This document shows, one piece after another, positions 10,701 to 21,530 of a stretch of 63,624 bases of DNA; within the stretch, counting starts at the first letter, position 1; each line of letters starts with the position of its first letter. The position numbers and the translations under genes were made by a program. This DNA comes from Reticulitermes lucifugus (Eukaryota > Arthropoda > Insecta > Blattodea > Rhinotermitidae), in contig JAKCWW010000108.1 of NCBI GenBank assembly GCA_026260175.1, positions 1 through 63,624 on the forward strand. Reading direction: 5' to 3'. Below the pieces are notes generated by a model. The model did not search any database. It was not told the origin of the DNA and saw nothing but the letters and a program-made list of their open reading frames with translations.

Positions 10701-12292
10701 ACGGCTTCCGCCCCAGAATAAGTTTATCTTCCTAATGATTGCTGTAACAGTCTAAAGTGCCGCAATTCCATTGAGCGAAGTCCTTCAGAAAATAGTCAAG
10801 ACCTTTCTCGCACTGCATGGAAACGGACGGTCCAATGTGCACAACATCCCGCCACGTGTCCCTGCCATGAGACAATGAATCCACTGCATGCAATGCCTTC
10901 CTGTTTCTTACCAAACGTAAGTTACAGAAATACAGAATAAACACAGAACAACCCTTAAGACTTTTATGTACCGATATTCTTACCTAGCATAAAATTACGG
11001 TCTTGACTCATAAACTCGATGAATCATATATAGTCCTTTTGCAAAGCACGCATAAACAACATATTCCACGAAACCCGAAGATTCATTAACGCCTTCACAA
11101 GATTCAGTCACTGGGGCCCGATCTCGAGCAAGTAAATTCAGTAGACCTCCGATCCTTTAAAAACCATTTCGATGTTAAACTCCTACCTACTTACAGGTCC
11201 TCAGTGTGGCCTTCACGAGTCCAACTACAAATTTATATGCGTTTTGCATATCCCGCATGCTTTCAACAAGAACAATACTCTTCATCCTGCATCAGTTCAC
11301 CATACTAACAGTACTTAATGCTGAAAAAAGAGATACAGCACAGAATGGTGGTAGTTCGAATGACAATAGAGGAGGAGAAAGTGGAGGTAAGTCAGTGGCT
11401 TACTTTAGAACGAAATGCCATTCTCTTACATGTTTCATGATACAGGTTCAGATGATGGTGATCTATAGTTACAATGATGAGAACGACAACAATTATGATA
11501 ATAAGGATGACAAGAAATTAAAAAGAACAAAAAAGACTTGTCCTTATGCTTAATCACAGCCCACTGACACTGTGCAAAATCCCAGGAGATAAAAGACCTG
11601 AATCCCTGCTCTTGTAGCGAAATGGGCTCGATCTCTTTACTGAACTGTCCCGGATGATGATGGTAATGATGGCAATAATAATGATAATTGTGATCATTAT
11701 GAATAACTATAATTACTATTGATTTGTAACTATTACTACTACTATTACACGGCTCACAAGAGAAGAGCGAATTGTGTACGCCCTTTCTCATGTAGATTGA
11801 ACATTTGAATTAGGTCGACACACACGCACATGATGTCATTTATTATTAATCCCGCTCACAGACAAGTAAAAAATAAGAAGCAATAAGGTAATTAATTAGG
11901 TGCAGCGCCGATGTTATCGTACTGCTTCTAAAGCAATAGCAGTGCAGTTACACTTGCAGAAGCAGAAGAAAATTGCCTTGAGATGTTACTATACGTTCAA
12001 ATTGGAATTAAAAGATGGCCGTCGGCACAAATTATAGCGCAGAAACAAGAACGTGCTTGCTACTAATCATTTAATTTGCAGGATATGTTATTGACTAAGC
12101 TCTGTCATTATAATTTTCTGCGGGCTCTGCAAAAAGAGTGCTGGAAAAATTACAGACCTACATAAAAGCATGAAGGAAATCTTTGTTCATTACGCTTATG
12201 TAATCGATTTCTTTTCAATGGTGTGAATTAAGACAATTATTATCAAACAGTTTACTTACTTTTAACGAGGTTTCGCATTAGCTGTTACTGAC
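10701..12292. other. No gene; degenerate GAT/AAT-rich stretch
   Basis: 11446-11520 and 11650-11750 are degenerate triplet-like repeats (GATGATGATGG, ATAATAATGATAA). The frames at 11206-11553 (plus) and 11435-11791 (minus) read through this low-complexity DNA and show no domain. Confidence 0.5.
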
Positions 12293-12386
12293 ACATACAG
12301 TACGCAGTTCACAGACATAAACTGGCACATACAGTAGTTCACAGACATAAACTGGCACGTACAGTAGTTCACAGACATAAACTGGC
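12293..12386. repeat. Minisatellite, three units of 30-34 bp
   Basis: The unit ends GTTCACAGACATAAACTGGC. Copies lie at 12293-12326 (34 bp, with a four-base insertion), 12327-12356 and 12357-12386. The last two differ by a single base. Confidence 0.9.
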
Positions 12387-12718
12387 ACAAGTCCAATCAC
12401 ACCGTGTTAGGAAGAAGTATAATAACTCTCACCTGACATCCATCGTCAATTTATTTCGAATAAATATTAATTAGCGAAGTAAATACAAAAGTTCATCAAG
12501 AAGTGTATCGACCACAATTATTCAATAAATTCTAAACAAAATCTTTCTCGATATCACTCTCAAGGATCAAGTTTCATAAATATCCACAAACTTGTTCATG
12601 ATTATGCAGTGGAATCGGATGTACAGAAAGCGTTCTACGTGTACTTAAAGTGGATTGGCATATATAACAACGGAACCGAAGGAATATTTTGCACGTAGCA
12701 CATTTTTATATTCTGCTG

Positions 12719-12782
12719 TCATATATATATTGTACATATACATACGAGTACATACATACATAGATACATACATGTATGTATT
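12719..12782. repeat. AT/ACAT microsatellite
   Basis: Runs of ATATATAT and TACATACATACATAGA. A second, similar patch lies at 13058-13095, on the other side of the LINE fragment. Confidence 0.7.
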
Positions 12783-12785
12783 AGA

Positions 12786-12989
12786 GTTAAGGAGAAGAGG
12801 AATATCCTACATACAATAAAAAGAAGCACGGCTAGCTGGATTGGTCACATTTTGATTGAAGGAAAGTTAGAGGGAAGGACAGAAATGAAGGTAAGACGAG
12901 GAAGAAGGCGTAAGCAGCTACTGGATGAGCTTAAGGAAAAGAGAAAATACTGGAAATTGAAAGAGGAAGCACTAGATCGCACCCTGTAG
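12786..12989 (+). pseudogene. LINE reverse-transcriptase ORF, C-terminal fragment (WIGHIL type)
   Basis: A 67-codon frame ends in TAG at 12987. It contains the phrases 'WIGHIL', 'EGKLEGRTEM', 'RRGRRRKQLLDELKEK' and 'YWKLKEEALDRTL'. These belong to the extreme C-terminus of insect non-LTR retrotransposon ORF2 proteins, downstream of the reverse-transcriptase domain. Everything upstream (endonuclease, catalytic YADD region) is missing, as expected of a 5'-truncated insertion. The 'RRN...LKHVI' segment that normally follows 'WIGHIL' is deleted here but present in the related fragment near 25.0 kb. It cannot be functional. Confidence 0.75.
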
Positions 12990-13612
12990 AGAACTTGCTT
13001 TGGAAGAGACTACGGACCTGTCGTAAGACAGACTACAGAATAAATGAAAGAAGGAATGAATATACGTATGTATATATACATGCGTATACAAATGTATATG
13101 GGAGACGTCATTAGGCATACTTTTTCACTTCGTTATGAAAGGTTTCGGTTAGCACGAATGTCTCCATTTTAATGTCTGCGTGAAAGGAACTGATGACGAC
13201 GTAACTCCATGACATGTACAATATTAATACAAGTTTTCGATGCCCAATATAAACTACAGAGCTCCATTTACTTGTTACAATAATAATAACTTCATGTTCT
13301 GTATTGTCATGCTGCTACATAATGGAAACTGAGCTGTTCTTTTAAAGTTGAAGATGCCGACCTCTCTATAGCTGCAGTACTGCTGGTAGGTAGTTCGGCG
13401 GTGGGATGGAAATCAGATAGCAGTGTCTTCCCCATGGGTGGTGAACTGACACACAGCGATACCGAGCCAAATGCCCCACAGGAGGCCCGCATAGGGTACA
13501 GACATGCTATGAAGCAGTCCACACCTAAATTCGACACTGTCAACAGCCAGGTGACGAGATAGTGCACATATATCGGAGTGGTGGGCCGGGAGGGAGATTC
13601 TTTAATTTAACA

Positions 13613-13834
13613 AAATGGGCTGGCCATCTAGTAAGAATGTATGATGATAGGACCATAAAGAAAGTATTTCTAGGGAAACCAGACGTAAGAAGAAAAGCAA
13701 GAAGACCAAAATTAAGGTAGCTAGACTGTGCTGAGAATGATATGATATCGATGGGTTTCAAGATATGGAGGAAGAAAGCAGAAGACATATCTGCATTGGC
13801 TATAATTCTGAAAGAGGCACTGGTTAAACTATAA
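13613..13834 (+). pseudogene. LINE reverse-transcriptase ORF, C-terminal fragment (WAGHLVRM type)
   Basis: A single frame reads 'KWAGHLVRMYDDRTIKKVFLG', then 'KPDVRRKARRPKLR', a stop at 13718, then 'LDCAENDMISMGFKIWRKKAED' and 'ALAIILKEALVKL', ending in TAA at 13832. This is the C-terminal tail of a different LINE from the one at 12.8 kb: the 'WAGH.VRM...GRPRLRW.D...D' pattern is widespread in insect LINE ORF2. One internal stop and no upstream domains make it a dead 5'-truncated copy. A second copy of the same family lies inverted at about 53.6 kb; the antisense translations of the two match closely, which confirms the repeat. Confidence 0.75.
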
Positions 13835-13835
13835 G

Positions 13836-15121
13836 GACTGTATGCCAATGGAGAAGAAGAAGAAGAAGGCAGCCAAACTTTCGACCCGTGGGTTCCATAC
13901 GTAAAATGCTCTATCTTATAATAAGTAATGCAGTGTGCAACAGTAATGTAAACCTGTCCCAAAAGTATATTCCCAGATCGAAGAGCTGGTTGGTTCCTAC
14001 TGTGTTTGGTCCAGGTTTGGTAAAATTTAAATGTTTTGATTAGAAAACGGTGAAAATGAAAATTAACTTCAGTCACTAAAATGTGAATTCAAGCTCAGAA
14101 CTACAGGAGAATCCTAGTTGCAAAAAGTGGATGTTTATAAAAAAAAAAGAATTCAAATTCCGGAAGTTCTCGCAGCTATCATTCGGTAAAGAATACTCTT
14201 CGCGTCTGCTACCCAACTACAATCCTGCCTGCTGTTTTGTATGGGTGTCAAAAGTGGTCCTTCACATTAATCAAACAACACAGGTTGAATACATGGCCTA
14301 TCAGATAAGAGGGTCCGCAGGAGAGTTATATGGATTTTACAGGCAAGAAATAAAAATTGAAGAAGGATCACTTGGGATATGAAAGTGTGGATGGGAGGAT
14401 AATTGACTGAATGAAAATATGGTGTAATGATGTTGAGTGGATTATGCCGACTGAGGACAAGCAGCAGTGATGGGCTCCTCGGAACACAGCAGTGAAACAT
14501 CGTGTACTAGTGAGGCACGGAATTTCTTGGCAATCACAGCACTTATTAACTTCTCGGGAAGGTAACGGGTTCAAGGAATTTGACACTTTTAATTACTGAA
14601 GGAGAGACATTCGTACAAAATGCATGCAGGTCTTGAGAACGTCCTCAAGAAACAATATCGATATTCAGCTGCAGTCACGCAGATGCACGTGAGAAACAAC
14701 TGGGCTTTAACTCGTCAGAGGTGGGAAATCCAATCTCTGTGCTCTTCCATTTAAGCAAGACAACAGAAACATTCTTCAGCGGGGGAAAAAAGAACGCCTC
14801 TTAAAAATCTGCTCAGTTCATTGGGTTCTGTGATGCACGTACCACATCGACTATTTTACGTGCGTTTCGTAACGAAGTTAGCGTGACCATAGGCTTCACA
14901 GTGTTAATGGAACTTCATGATGATAATTCTTATTACAAGAATAGTCCACAATTATAATTTGAGACAAATTAGAATGATGAAGAAAACCACTTACCCACTT
15001 ACTTTATAAACGTAACTAATTTTTGTATATTACATTAAATGTTTACCATGCATTGAGCTTTAGACAGAATTTAGAGACAGCGATGGCATACAAGTTTTTT
15101 TTATTATGAGGTTTTCCGTCT
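13836..15121. other. No gene recognised; GAA run at the start
   Basis: Begins with a GAA microsatellite (13853-13867), typical of the 3' end of the LINE just upstream. The frame at 14083-14382 has no recognisable domain. Confidence 0.5.
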
Positions 15122-15192
15122 TCTGGGATGTTACGGCGCGTAGGTTGGTAGTTGTTTATCAACTACCAACTACGCCTGCATCCTAGAATAAC
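15122..15192. repeat. Foldback of the 'DVTPCRLVN'-type repeat
   Basis: CTGGGATGTTACGGCGCGTA on the left is mirrored, imperfectly, by TACGCCTGCATCCTAG on the right. The perfect core is an 11-bp stem GTTGGTAGTTG (15144-15154) / CAACTACCAAC (15160-15170) with loop TTTAT. Confidence 0.75.
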
Positions 15193-15440
15193 GAAGGCCT
15201 CAAATACACCGCAGCGTAAATCTGAAATCTCGCATAGTACAATTTTATGATGAGTTACTATGTTATTCAGAGAACAAGCGTCCAGAAGAATAATTTCTGA
15301 TCCTGTCTAACATACGTAGTAGCTTACTCAACCTGCGTTTCTTTGTGGGATATGCAGCTTCGCCTATCCTTTGAACTAATCATGTCTAAACAAAGATCTT
15401 CAAAGAAAATCTATGCTTATGCACGCCATTAATACATATG

Positions 15441-15671
15441 ATGGAATGGAGGTATAGCTCCAAAAGTTCTTAACCTCGGAACTAGATAGAGGTGAGTAAT
15501 CACATTCACTTCTGTATTAAACCCGAGGTACGCACCGAACAGTAGGCTGGGTGGATCCCAGAGACGGTCTGGGCGCTTCTAAACACAAAGAAATTCCTTG
15601 CCCTTTCGGGACTCAGAAAACAATTCTCGGTTTCCAGCCCGGGACCTAGTCACTACCGACTAAGCTATAAG
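15441..15671 (-). repeat. tRNA-derived SINE, family A
   Basis: Reading left to right (inverted): GGAGGTATAGCTCC, TTCTTAACCTCGG, AACTAGATAGAGGTGAG, then TCTCGGTTTCCAGCCCGGG (B-box region) and a head ending CGACTAAGCTATA. Diverged but in full order. Confidence 0.75.
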
Positions 15672-15689
15672 ATACAGGCGTAGATGGGA

Positions 15690-15800
15690 GCAGAATATTA
15701 AAACAGATTTTAACGAAAGAGGATAAAATGGTGTCGACTTGGTTCATGTGGATCAGGACAGTAACAAATGGTGGCCTCCTGTAAACATAGTAAAGATAGG
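15690..15800 (+). repeat. LINE 3' end (GTAAACACGGTAATG family)
   Basis: TGGATCAGGACAGTAACAAATGG then GCCTCCTGTAAACATAGTAA parallels 32785-32840 and 43700-43757. These are the last coding and terminal bases of one LINE family. Confidence 0.5.
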
Positions 15801-16859
15801 AGAATTGTTTGAGTAGATGAAGAACTGCCAGCTTTTCAAGGACTGTGCTCCATGTAGGTAGTTAGTATATTTTCCTGAGCACAACTGTACTATGCGACCG
15901 ATAGGAGGACGCCGCTGATATGAGCTACCAGCTCACATCTTCCAAGTTTCTCCTCCCATCGACCAAGCTTTTGTCTTTCGGAATTGAAACGCTGTGATGG
16001 TAAAAGCAAGGCGGCGTAGGGAAGGTGGGGGGAGGGGTTGGTTTCAAAATGAACCGGTGCTCATCAGCAGATCCTCTTCTATATGTAGACTATCTACAGA
16101 AGCTCGGTACGGAGTCCATGTCCCTGAATCACATGCACATCTTTTCTCAAAACTAAACAGAATCGGTAGCACATCAAAACAAGCCAGCAGTACAGCCATG
16201 AATTTGAATTAAATTTGAGACAAAGTATCAGTAACAATATCAGTCAAAATCGTTTGATTTGTATCACTGAAGTGTTAAAAAAAATAGGCTGCACATGTGC
16301 ATATATTCATGATTATGTAATATGTACGTACAGAGTTAAGGGTTTAAATTTCTTAACGCCCCTCGAATAGTAGGCATGATATGAGAAAGGTTTGGTTCCC
16401 ACACAACCAGCTGGTTAGCTAATTGAGGATTCTGTTTTCTGGGACTTGTCGCTGCTTCAACGGAAAATATTTCGTTCGAGACGTCGGGACCCGTTTACTG
16501 GAATCCTCACCTACACTCCTGCGAAAACCTAAAACCTCCTATGAATGCCTAAGTCTTTGGACCTGAGTGTTTAAGAAATAAGTGCCCGCTTATACATTCC
16601 CCACTTTACGGTATCCGAACTTTGGTTACCGTGTTCACAAGAGCTCGTATTATTGTCAAAACTTTATTAAAACAGCCGTAATTAATAATAAGGCATTCAA
16701 AATTTGTGTAAGAACGATGTTTACTGGTAGAGTAATAAAACAATGCAGATATTTACTGATACATAATTCCTTTACCTTACAGTAATCAGAGAAGGATATT
16801 CCATCGTGGGGCACCCGCAGAGTAAAAATTACCGCCATGTACATTTATTAGGTGAACAT
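15801..16859. other. No gene recognised
   Basis: 16431-16510 weakly resembles the 'DVTPCRLVN' repeat (TTTTCTGGGACTTG, ACGTCGGGACCC). Otherwise nothing. Confidence 0.45.
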
Positions 16860-16962
16860 CAAGCAAAGGAACTATGTTGTGTGTACCGTGCATTTTGTAG
16901 TGAGTTTAAGTCAAAACCAACAAATGCACAATATTATTAACAAGTATGAGATGTAATTACAA

Positions 16963-17005
16963 CCCCTACAAATGTTTCGACAATTACATTGTCATCCTCA
17001 GGGGG
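16963..17005 (-). ncRNA. Hammerhead-like ribozyme motif, copy 3 (best stem I)
   Basis: On the minus strand: CCCC (stem I), CTGAGGA, T, stem II GACAAT/ATTGTC with loop GTA (six Watson-Crick pairs), GAAA, stem III ACA/TGT with loop TT, A at the cleavage position after GU, then GGGG, which pairs perfectly with the opening CCCC. All core elements of a minimal type I hammerhead are present in 43 nt. The only departure is the extra U between CUGAGGA and stem II. Confidence 0.6.
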
Positions 17006-17267
17006 TATTTATCAAACAATTACAAGTACTTACTGCATACAAATACACAATATTTGGTTTTACAGTAGAAGTATTTACACAGCTTACAATGTTAAAATAT
17101 ATTTATAATCACTACTTCAGGCATAATGTATTATTATTCTTAATTCTTCATTCTATAATTTCATGCATCTATATATTTTAACATTGTGAGCTGCTTAAAT
17201 ACTTCTACTGTAAAACGAACTACTGTGTATTTGTATGGAATAAGTACTTGTAGTTCTTTGAAAAATA

Positions 17268-17310
17268 ATCCCTGAGGATGGCAATGTAATTGCCGAAACA
17301 TATGTAGGGG
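17268..17310 (+). ncRNA. Hammerhead-like ribozyme motif, copy 4
   Basis: CTGAGGA (17272-17278), T, stem II GGCAAT/ATTGCC with loop GTA, GAAA (17295-17298), ACATATGT, A, GGGG (17307-17310). Stem I pairs C-G, C-G and T-G. It is the mirror copy of motif 3. Between the two arms the first pairs of stem II have changed together (G-C then A-T in motif 3 versus G-C then G-C here), so pairing is kept. Confidence 0.6.
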
Positions 17311-17391
17311 TTGTAAATACATCTCATACTTGTTAATAATCTTGTGCATTTGGTTTTGACTTAAACTCACTAAAAACAAACAAGCAAAGGA

Positions 17392-18501
17392 CTGCCATCA
17401 GTTGCACATCATGCCGTATGTGAGGTTCTCACAGCAGTAGCGATAAACATTCAAGTCTGCTGGGGTGTTGCACCGTTTCCAGTTGTAAAATGTGACCCTA
17501 GTTTCGAAGACATTACGTTCCTTCTGAAAGTCTTTAACGTTTTACGATTCGACAGGGCCAAACATCCCAGAAGATTTGAATCCTGAAAACGAAGTCTGAA
17601 AATAGTTCCTATACGCCGTGATATTAGGTGGATCAAAAATCAGTTCACCAAAGATATTCTGCCGTATTAACGGGAATGCCAATACGGCGTTATACCAGTA
17701 AATTTGTAAAACGTTATCACAGGGTTGTGAGTTGTGCATTGACCATGAAAGATCTCATTTCTAACAATTTTTGTAAATTCAGTAAGTAATAAAGAAATTT
17801 ACAATATATTTTATTTTACATATTAGTAACCTGACTTCTGGGACATCTATATATCAATATCTACACTAATAAAAAGGAGACTTCGCGTGTTCCTCGCCGA
17901 GTGACTTAATAAATAATCGCAAAATTGATAGTACATGAAAGTCCGAACGTAACGAAGTTTGTCTTTCGTTAGCTTAAGAAAATATATATATAGTTCTTTG
18001 AGAACAAGTTTCGTTCACGAAGGCTCCATGCAACGTTCCGATCACAGATGGTGCCCTGAACATATTGTTTGTAGGCAACAGTCTTCTGAAAGACAGAGAA
18101 ACAAGGAACCTCAAAAGAGTTGTTTGTATTCTCTCACAGAAACAACACAGACAGATTTCTCCGTTAAAAAAAGAAGTCCTGTACAACTTTTCTAGGAATA
18201 CCCATAACTTTCCTAGACTTGTATATTCCTTCTTCACGAGGACGTTCCACACATCATCCAGTCATTTAAAAAAAGTTTTGTAATGTTAATGTTTAGGGAG
18301 TTCAATCTTGTATATACGTGTGCCAGACAGGACGGTCTGTGTTTACCGGACAACGACACACCGCTGTGAAGCCTTTTCATAACTGTCCCTTTTCAGTTGC
18401 ATTTATTAGCTTATGTAACAGCTGAAAAACAGAGCAGGTTGGTGTGGTGGAAGATTTCGGGTTCGAAACTCGGCTTTTAGCAGTTTTCCTTAGTCCAGAG
18501 T
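17392..18501. other. No gene recognised
   Basis: Overlapping frames at 17959-18283 on both strands show no domain. A short tRNA-like B-box phrase GGGTTCGAAACTC occurs at 18461-18473 without a convincing A box. Confidence 0.5.
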
Positions 18502-18537
18502 TGCACAATTTAATCTCCCTGAAGATTAAATTGTGCA
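18502..18537. repeat. Perfect 15-bp stem hairpin
   Basis: TGCACAATTTAATCT (18502-18516) and its exact reverse complement (18523-18537) flank the six-base loop CCCTGA. No T run follows and no bacterial-type terminator is implied. Confidence 0.85.
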
Positions 18538-18709
18538 CTGTGGCACCTAATATTTGTGAGTTCTCAGCATGGAACGTGATGTCATCCTTCTACTGCCTAG
18601 AATCTTGATGTGGCTCCAAGATTATTAGAAAATTTGTGCAACAATGCCATAGTCCCTGTAGATAAATTCCGGGATGTTAACTCGATTATAAAACGATCGC
18701 TGCCTTCCA

Positions 18710-18930
18710 AACCTCTACCAAGTTACCATTCACCAGTCTAAGACAGAGACCTAATCTGACCCAGAAAAACAAGACATCTACCATCAGTTCAGTTTAGGAT
18801 GTCTTAAGTCTTCTGGGTTATTATGCAGTGTCCACGTCTCAAAAGATCTTACTGCCTTCACTCTTCGAAACGTCCTAACATCTCAGCAAACTTGAACCTT
18901 CAGCAATACCGCTGTTAGAACAGAGACCCT
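18710..18930. repeat. Fragments of the 'DVTPCRLVN / RFEVLTA' repeat family
   Basis: 18715-18740 carries the complement of GACTGGTGAATGGTAACTTGG. 18812-18840 has CTTCTGGGTTATTATGC. 18895-18925 has the complement of the 'VLTAVLL' phrase. The pieces are scrambled and diverged. Confidence 0.45.
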
Positions 18931-19033
18931 CGGTTTGTTTCGTCTCGTTTCGCGAAGAGTCTTAATATGGAGACTTGAGAACACCAGAGAGACACAAGTA
19001 CAGTGAAACTAATACGTAATAAACTGCGCTACA

Positions 19034-19230
19034 TATCGTCAACACAAATTGTTATTATTTATAAAATAATTACTTACATTATCTCATAACGTGTTTTGAC
19101 TATGATAAGTCATCTATTGGTTTAGCCTGAAGATGTCTACGAGTATACAGTCGAAATATGTTGGCTATGAGATGATGTGACTATTTATTTTAATAATAAT
19201 AAAACGTTGCGTCGATGTTGTGTACTACTG
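19034..19230 (+). mobile_element. Foldback element 3 around a hammerhead-like motif
   Basis: The left arm (TCGTCAACACAAATTGTTAT, then ATTACTTACATTATCTCATA) is imperfectly mirrored on the right (TATGAGATGATGTGACTATT, then CGTCGATGTTGTGTAC). A single motif lies between the arms at 19122-19168: CTGAAGA, T, a poorly paired stem II, GAAA, TATGT. TAGCC and GGCTA on either side could form stem I. More decayed than foldbacks 1 and 2. Confidence 0.5.
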
Positions 19231-20476
19231 GTTTTTATTATTATAGACAGCACAACGGGATGCGAAACGTAAAAGACGAATAGATTATCTTCAATTTGCA
19301 GAACTTTTTCCTCTATTGAGCATTAACCGATGAACTAGTAAACTGAACTTGATAAGCAGTGTCCTCTCTGAGAAGCTAAGTTGCCCGGCAAATAAAAACA
19401 TTACAGGTCTTCACTGGGGCCCGAAGGTTCATTTCTGTGTTCACAGCAGCACGTTGCTTGTTCCTGTCCTGAGACAGGTTAAGTCCATTCTGCTAACCAC
19501 GTTTCCTCTATCTTTGTATCCACTTAAATTTTTCCCCTCTGTTTAGTGTACGTTTCTCAAGTTGTATATTTCCTTCAAGTTTTCAGACTAAAATTACGTA
19601 TCTTTTCTACTCTCTGCAATTCGTACCACACATGTCTCCACTCTCAACCTCCTCGATGGTATCATACTGGTGAAAAGTCACGTTATATTTGTTACATGCG
19701 TGGAATATACATTTCAGTAACGTAAAAATTATATTACGTAACTTTAATATTCCTAAAGCCATTTCGTGTACTTAAAGAATAAGCATAACTCCAATTCTAA
19801 ATCATTTCGAAAAATTGATCGTTTACTATTTGTATGCACGCCTGATAAAGTCTATTAATTATCTGTCAATCAGAATATGTCGTTATTTTATTAAACAATG
19901 CAAAAGGTAATTAATTCTTAGGCAGGTAATCAAAATAGAGACCGTCTTCACATACAATGAATATTAATTAAAGTATACTCTCACAATCATTTCGTGTTAT
20001 ATAATATGAAAAGCATAATTCGAGGATTAGGGCCTACTCGTTCTAAATCCTCGTAAGACCACTGCGTAGAATTGCAATGTGATTCAAGGTGTGATTAACA
20101 CTAATAACGTGAGAGGAAGAGGAGTTCCAAGTACATGCTGCTCCGTTTCCTTCCAGTGACCCAAGTACTACATATGTAATTAAATCTTCCTCGATATGAC
20201 CACCATAATATCCAGTGAAAAAGACAAATTATGGAGCTCTTCTTTACGCAACACTTAATATTTCTGAAACATAAGTTATTTTATTTACAAACATTTCCCT
20301 GAGCAAAGTTTTGCGTAATCTAGTTCAATATTTTCCCCTTGTAGTAAGAAAGGAATTTTACAAAATCTGAAATTCCTTTTTGTAAATTCTAAAAAATTAA
20401 AATTTCCCTACTACAGTTTAAAATTTATAAGCTGTCACTTCAGTAATTTAGCTGCTGCAGTTATTCTGTGGCTACT
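19231..20476. other. No gene recognised
   Basis: AT-rich DNA without recognisable features. Confidence 0.5.
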
Positions 20477-20542
20477 GCCAATACCTTTATTTTGCCATGC
20501 CAGTACCTTTATTTTGCCATGCCAATACCTCTATTTCGCCCC
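20477..20542. repeat. Minisatellite, three 22-bp units
   Basis: GCCAATACCTTTATTTTGCC-type units at 20477-20498, 20499-20520 and 20521-20542 with a few substitutions. Confidence 0.9.
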
Positions 20543-21499
20543 ACCACAGTTCAGAAATCCAGATGGACCATTAGCTAATTTATAAAGGAAATAACTGAAA
20601 CATTAGACGAAACTGATAAACAAGAGTGTTTATCTACTCGGTGGTTAATGCCTTTACGCACAGCATCTGTCTTACAAGCCGAAAAATGATGGCACATTTA
20701 CTCTCCAGTGGAAGTCTCTCAGAACACACCTCCGTTTGTGAAGTGTTGTCTTATTATGCATGGACTCCCATTCCTTTGCCAGATAATTACAAGGGGAGGT
20801 TCCCCTGGAGTCAAGTCAGCGACAGAAAATGAATCTTTTGTTTCAATCTACTGAAGGTAATTAAGCTTAAGGCTAGTGAGTGCCGGCCTGCCTACTCGCT
20901 GTGCCCGCATCGAGCCACACAGAGGTGACGGCTGTAGTAAATTTACACTGCAGAATTTCCTTGCAGAATCATAAATAATTACCGTTATTTTAACACTCTG
21001 CAGCACTAATTTCATGTAACAGGAATTTAAACTTGAGCTTCGAACCTCACAAAATATACTCAACAGTCTCCAGTGCAAAGAACTGCCTTTTGTGAAATAA
21101 TAGCTGTTTATTTTCGGAACCGTGCGAAAAGCATAATTACACAATATGGGCAAAATACGGAGATTTTAAATATTCAGGTAGGTGGTAGGTTAGCATTACA
21201 CTTTTAATTTTTAAAGAAAAAATTCAATGCACCATTGAAGCTCTCTCTGCTAGAGCTCTTATCCTTGGAAAATTGACTTCCAACTAAATTATATATAAAG
21301 ACAAATTTCGTACCTCACAGAGAACAGGCGTCTGTAACACTTATGAAGACCAGGCCCTTGATGCTGTTCAGGGAAATAATGGTTGTTGTGACAATCATAT
21401 GACACATAAAAATATAGTCTGTGGTAAAATGCAATTTCTTGATGTGATGCGAGCGGTACATACAGGCCCATCTACCACCAGTCTACGAGGTTGAACACA

Positions 21500-21530
<31 letters not shown>

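Larger units (their letters stand above)
16860..17391 (-). mobile_element. Foldback element 2 with two inverted hammerhead-like motifs
   Basis: Long inverted repeat about 16898-17372. The outer end TAGTGAGTTTAAGTCAAAAC is mirrored by GTTTTGACTTAAACTCACTA, and arms of about 200 bp surround a short AT-rich centre near 17135. CAAGCAAAGGA occurs at 16860-16870 and exactly at 17381-17391: a candidate 11-bp target-site duplication. A 27-bp leader with CCGTGCATTTTG sits only on the left, the same asymmetry and block as in foldback 1. No coding capacity. The one-sided leader shows this is not a simple TIR transposon. Confidence 0.75.

Noticed and set aside
11206-11791. Overlapping frames on both strands rich in Asn/Asp or His/Tyr
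   Set aside because: They translate degenerate GAT/AAT triplet repeats; composition explains them.
13540-14076. 178-codon minus-strand frame, the longest in the window
   Set aside because: Half of it is antisense to the LINE fragment at 13613-13834 and the rest has no domain. The matching antisense frame at 53652-53891 shows it follows from the LINE sequence.
18502-18537. Intrinsic transcription terminator
   Set aside because: No T run follows and bacterial-type termination does not apply here.
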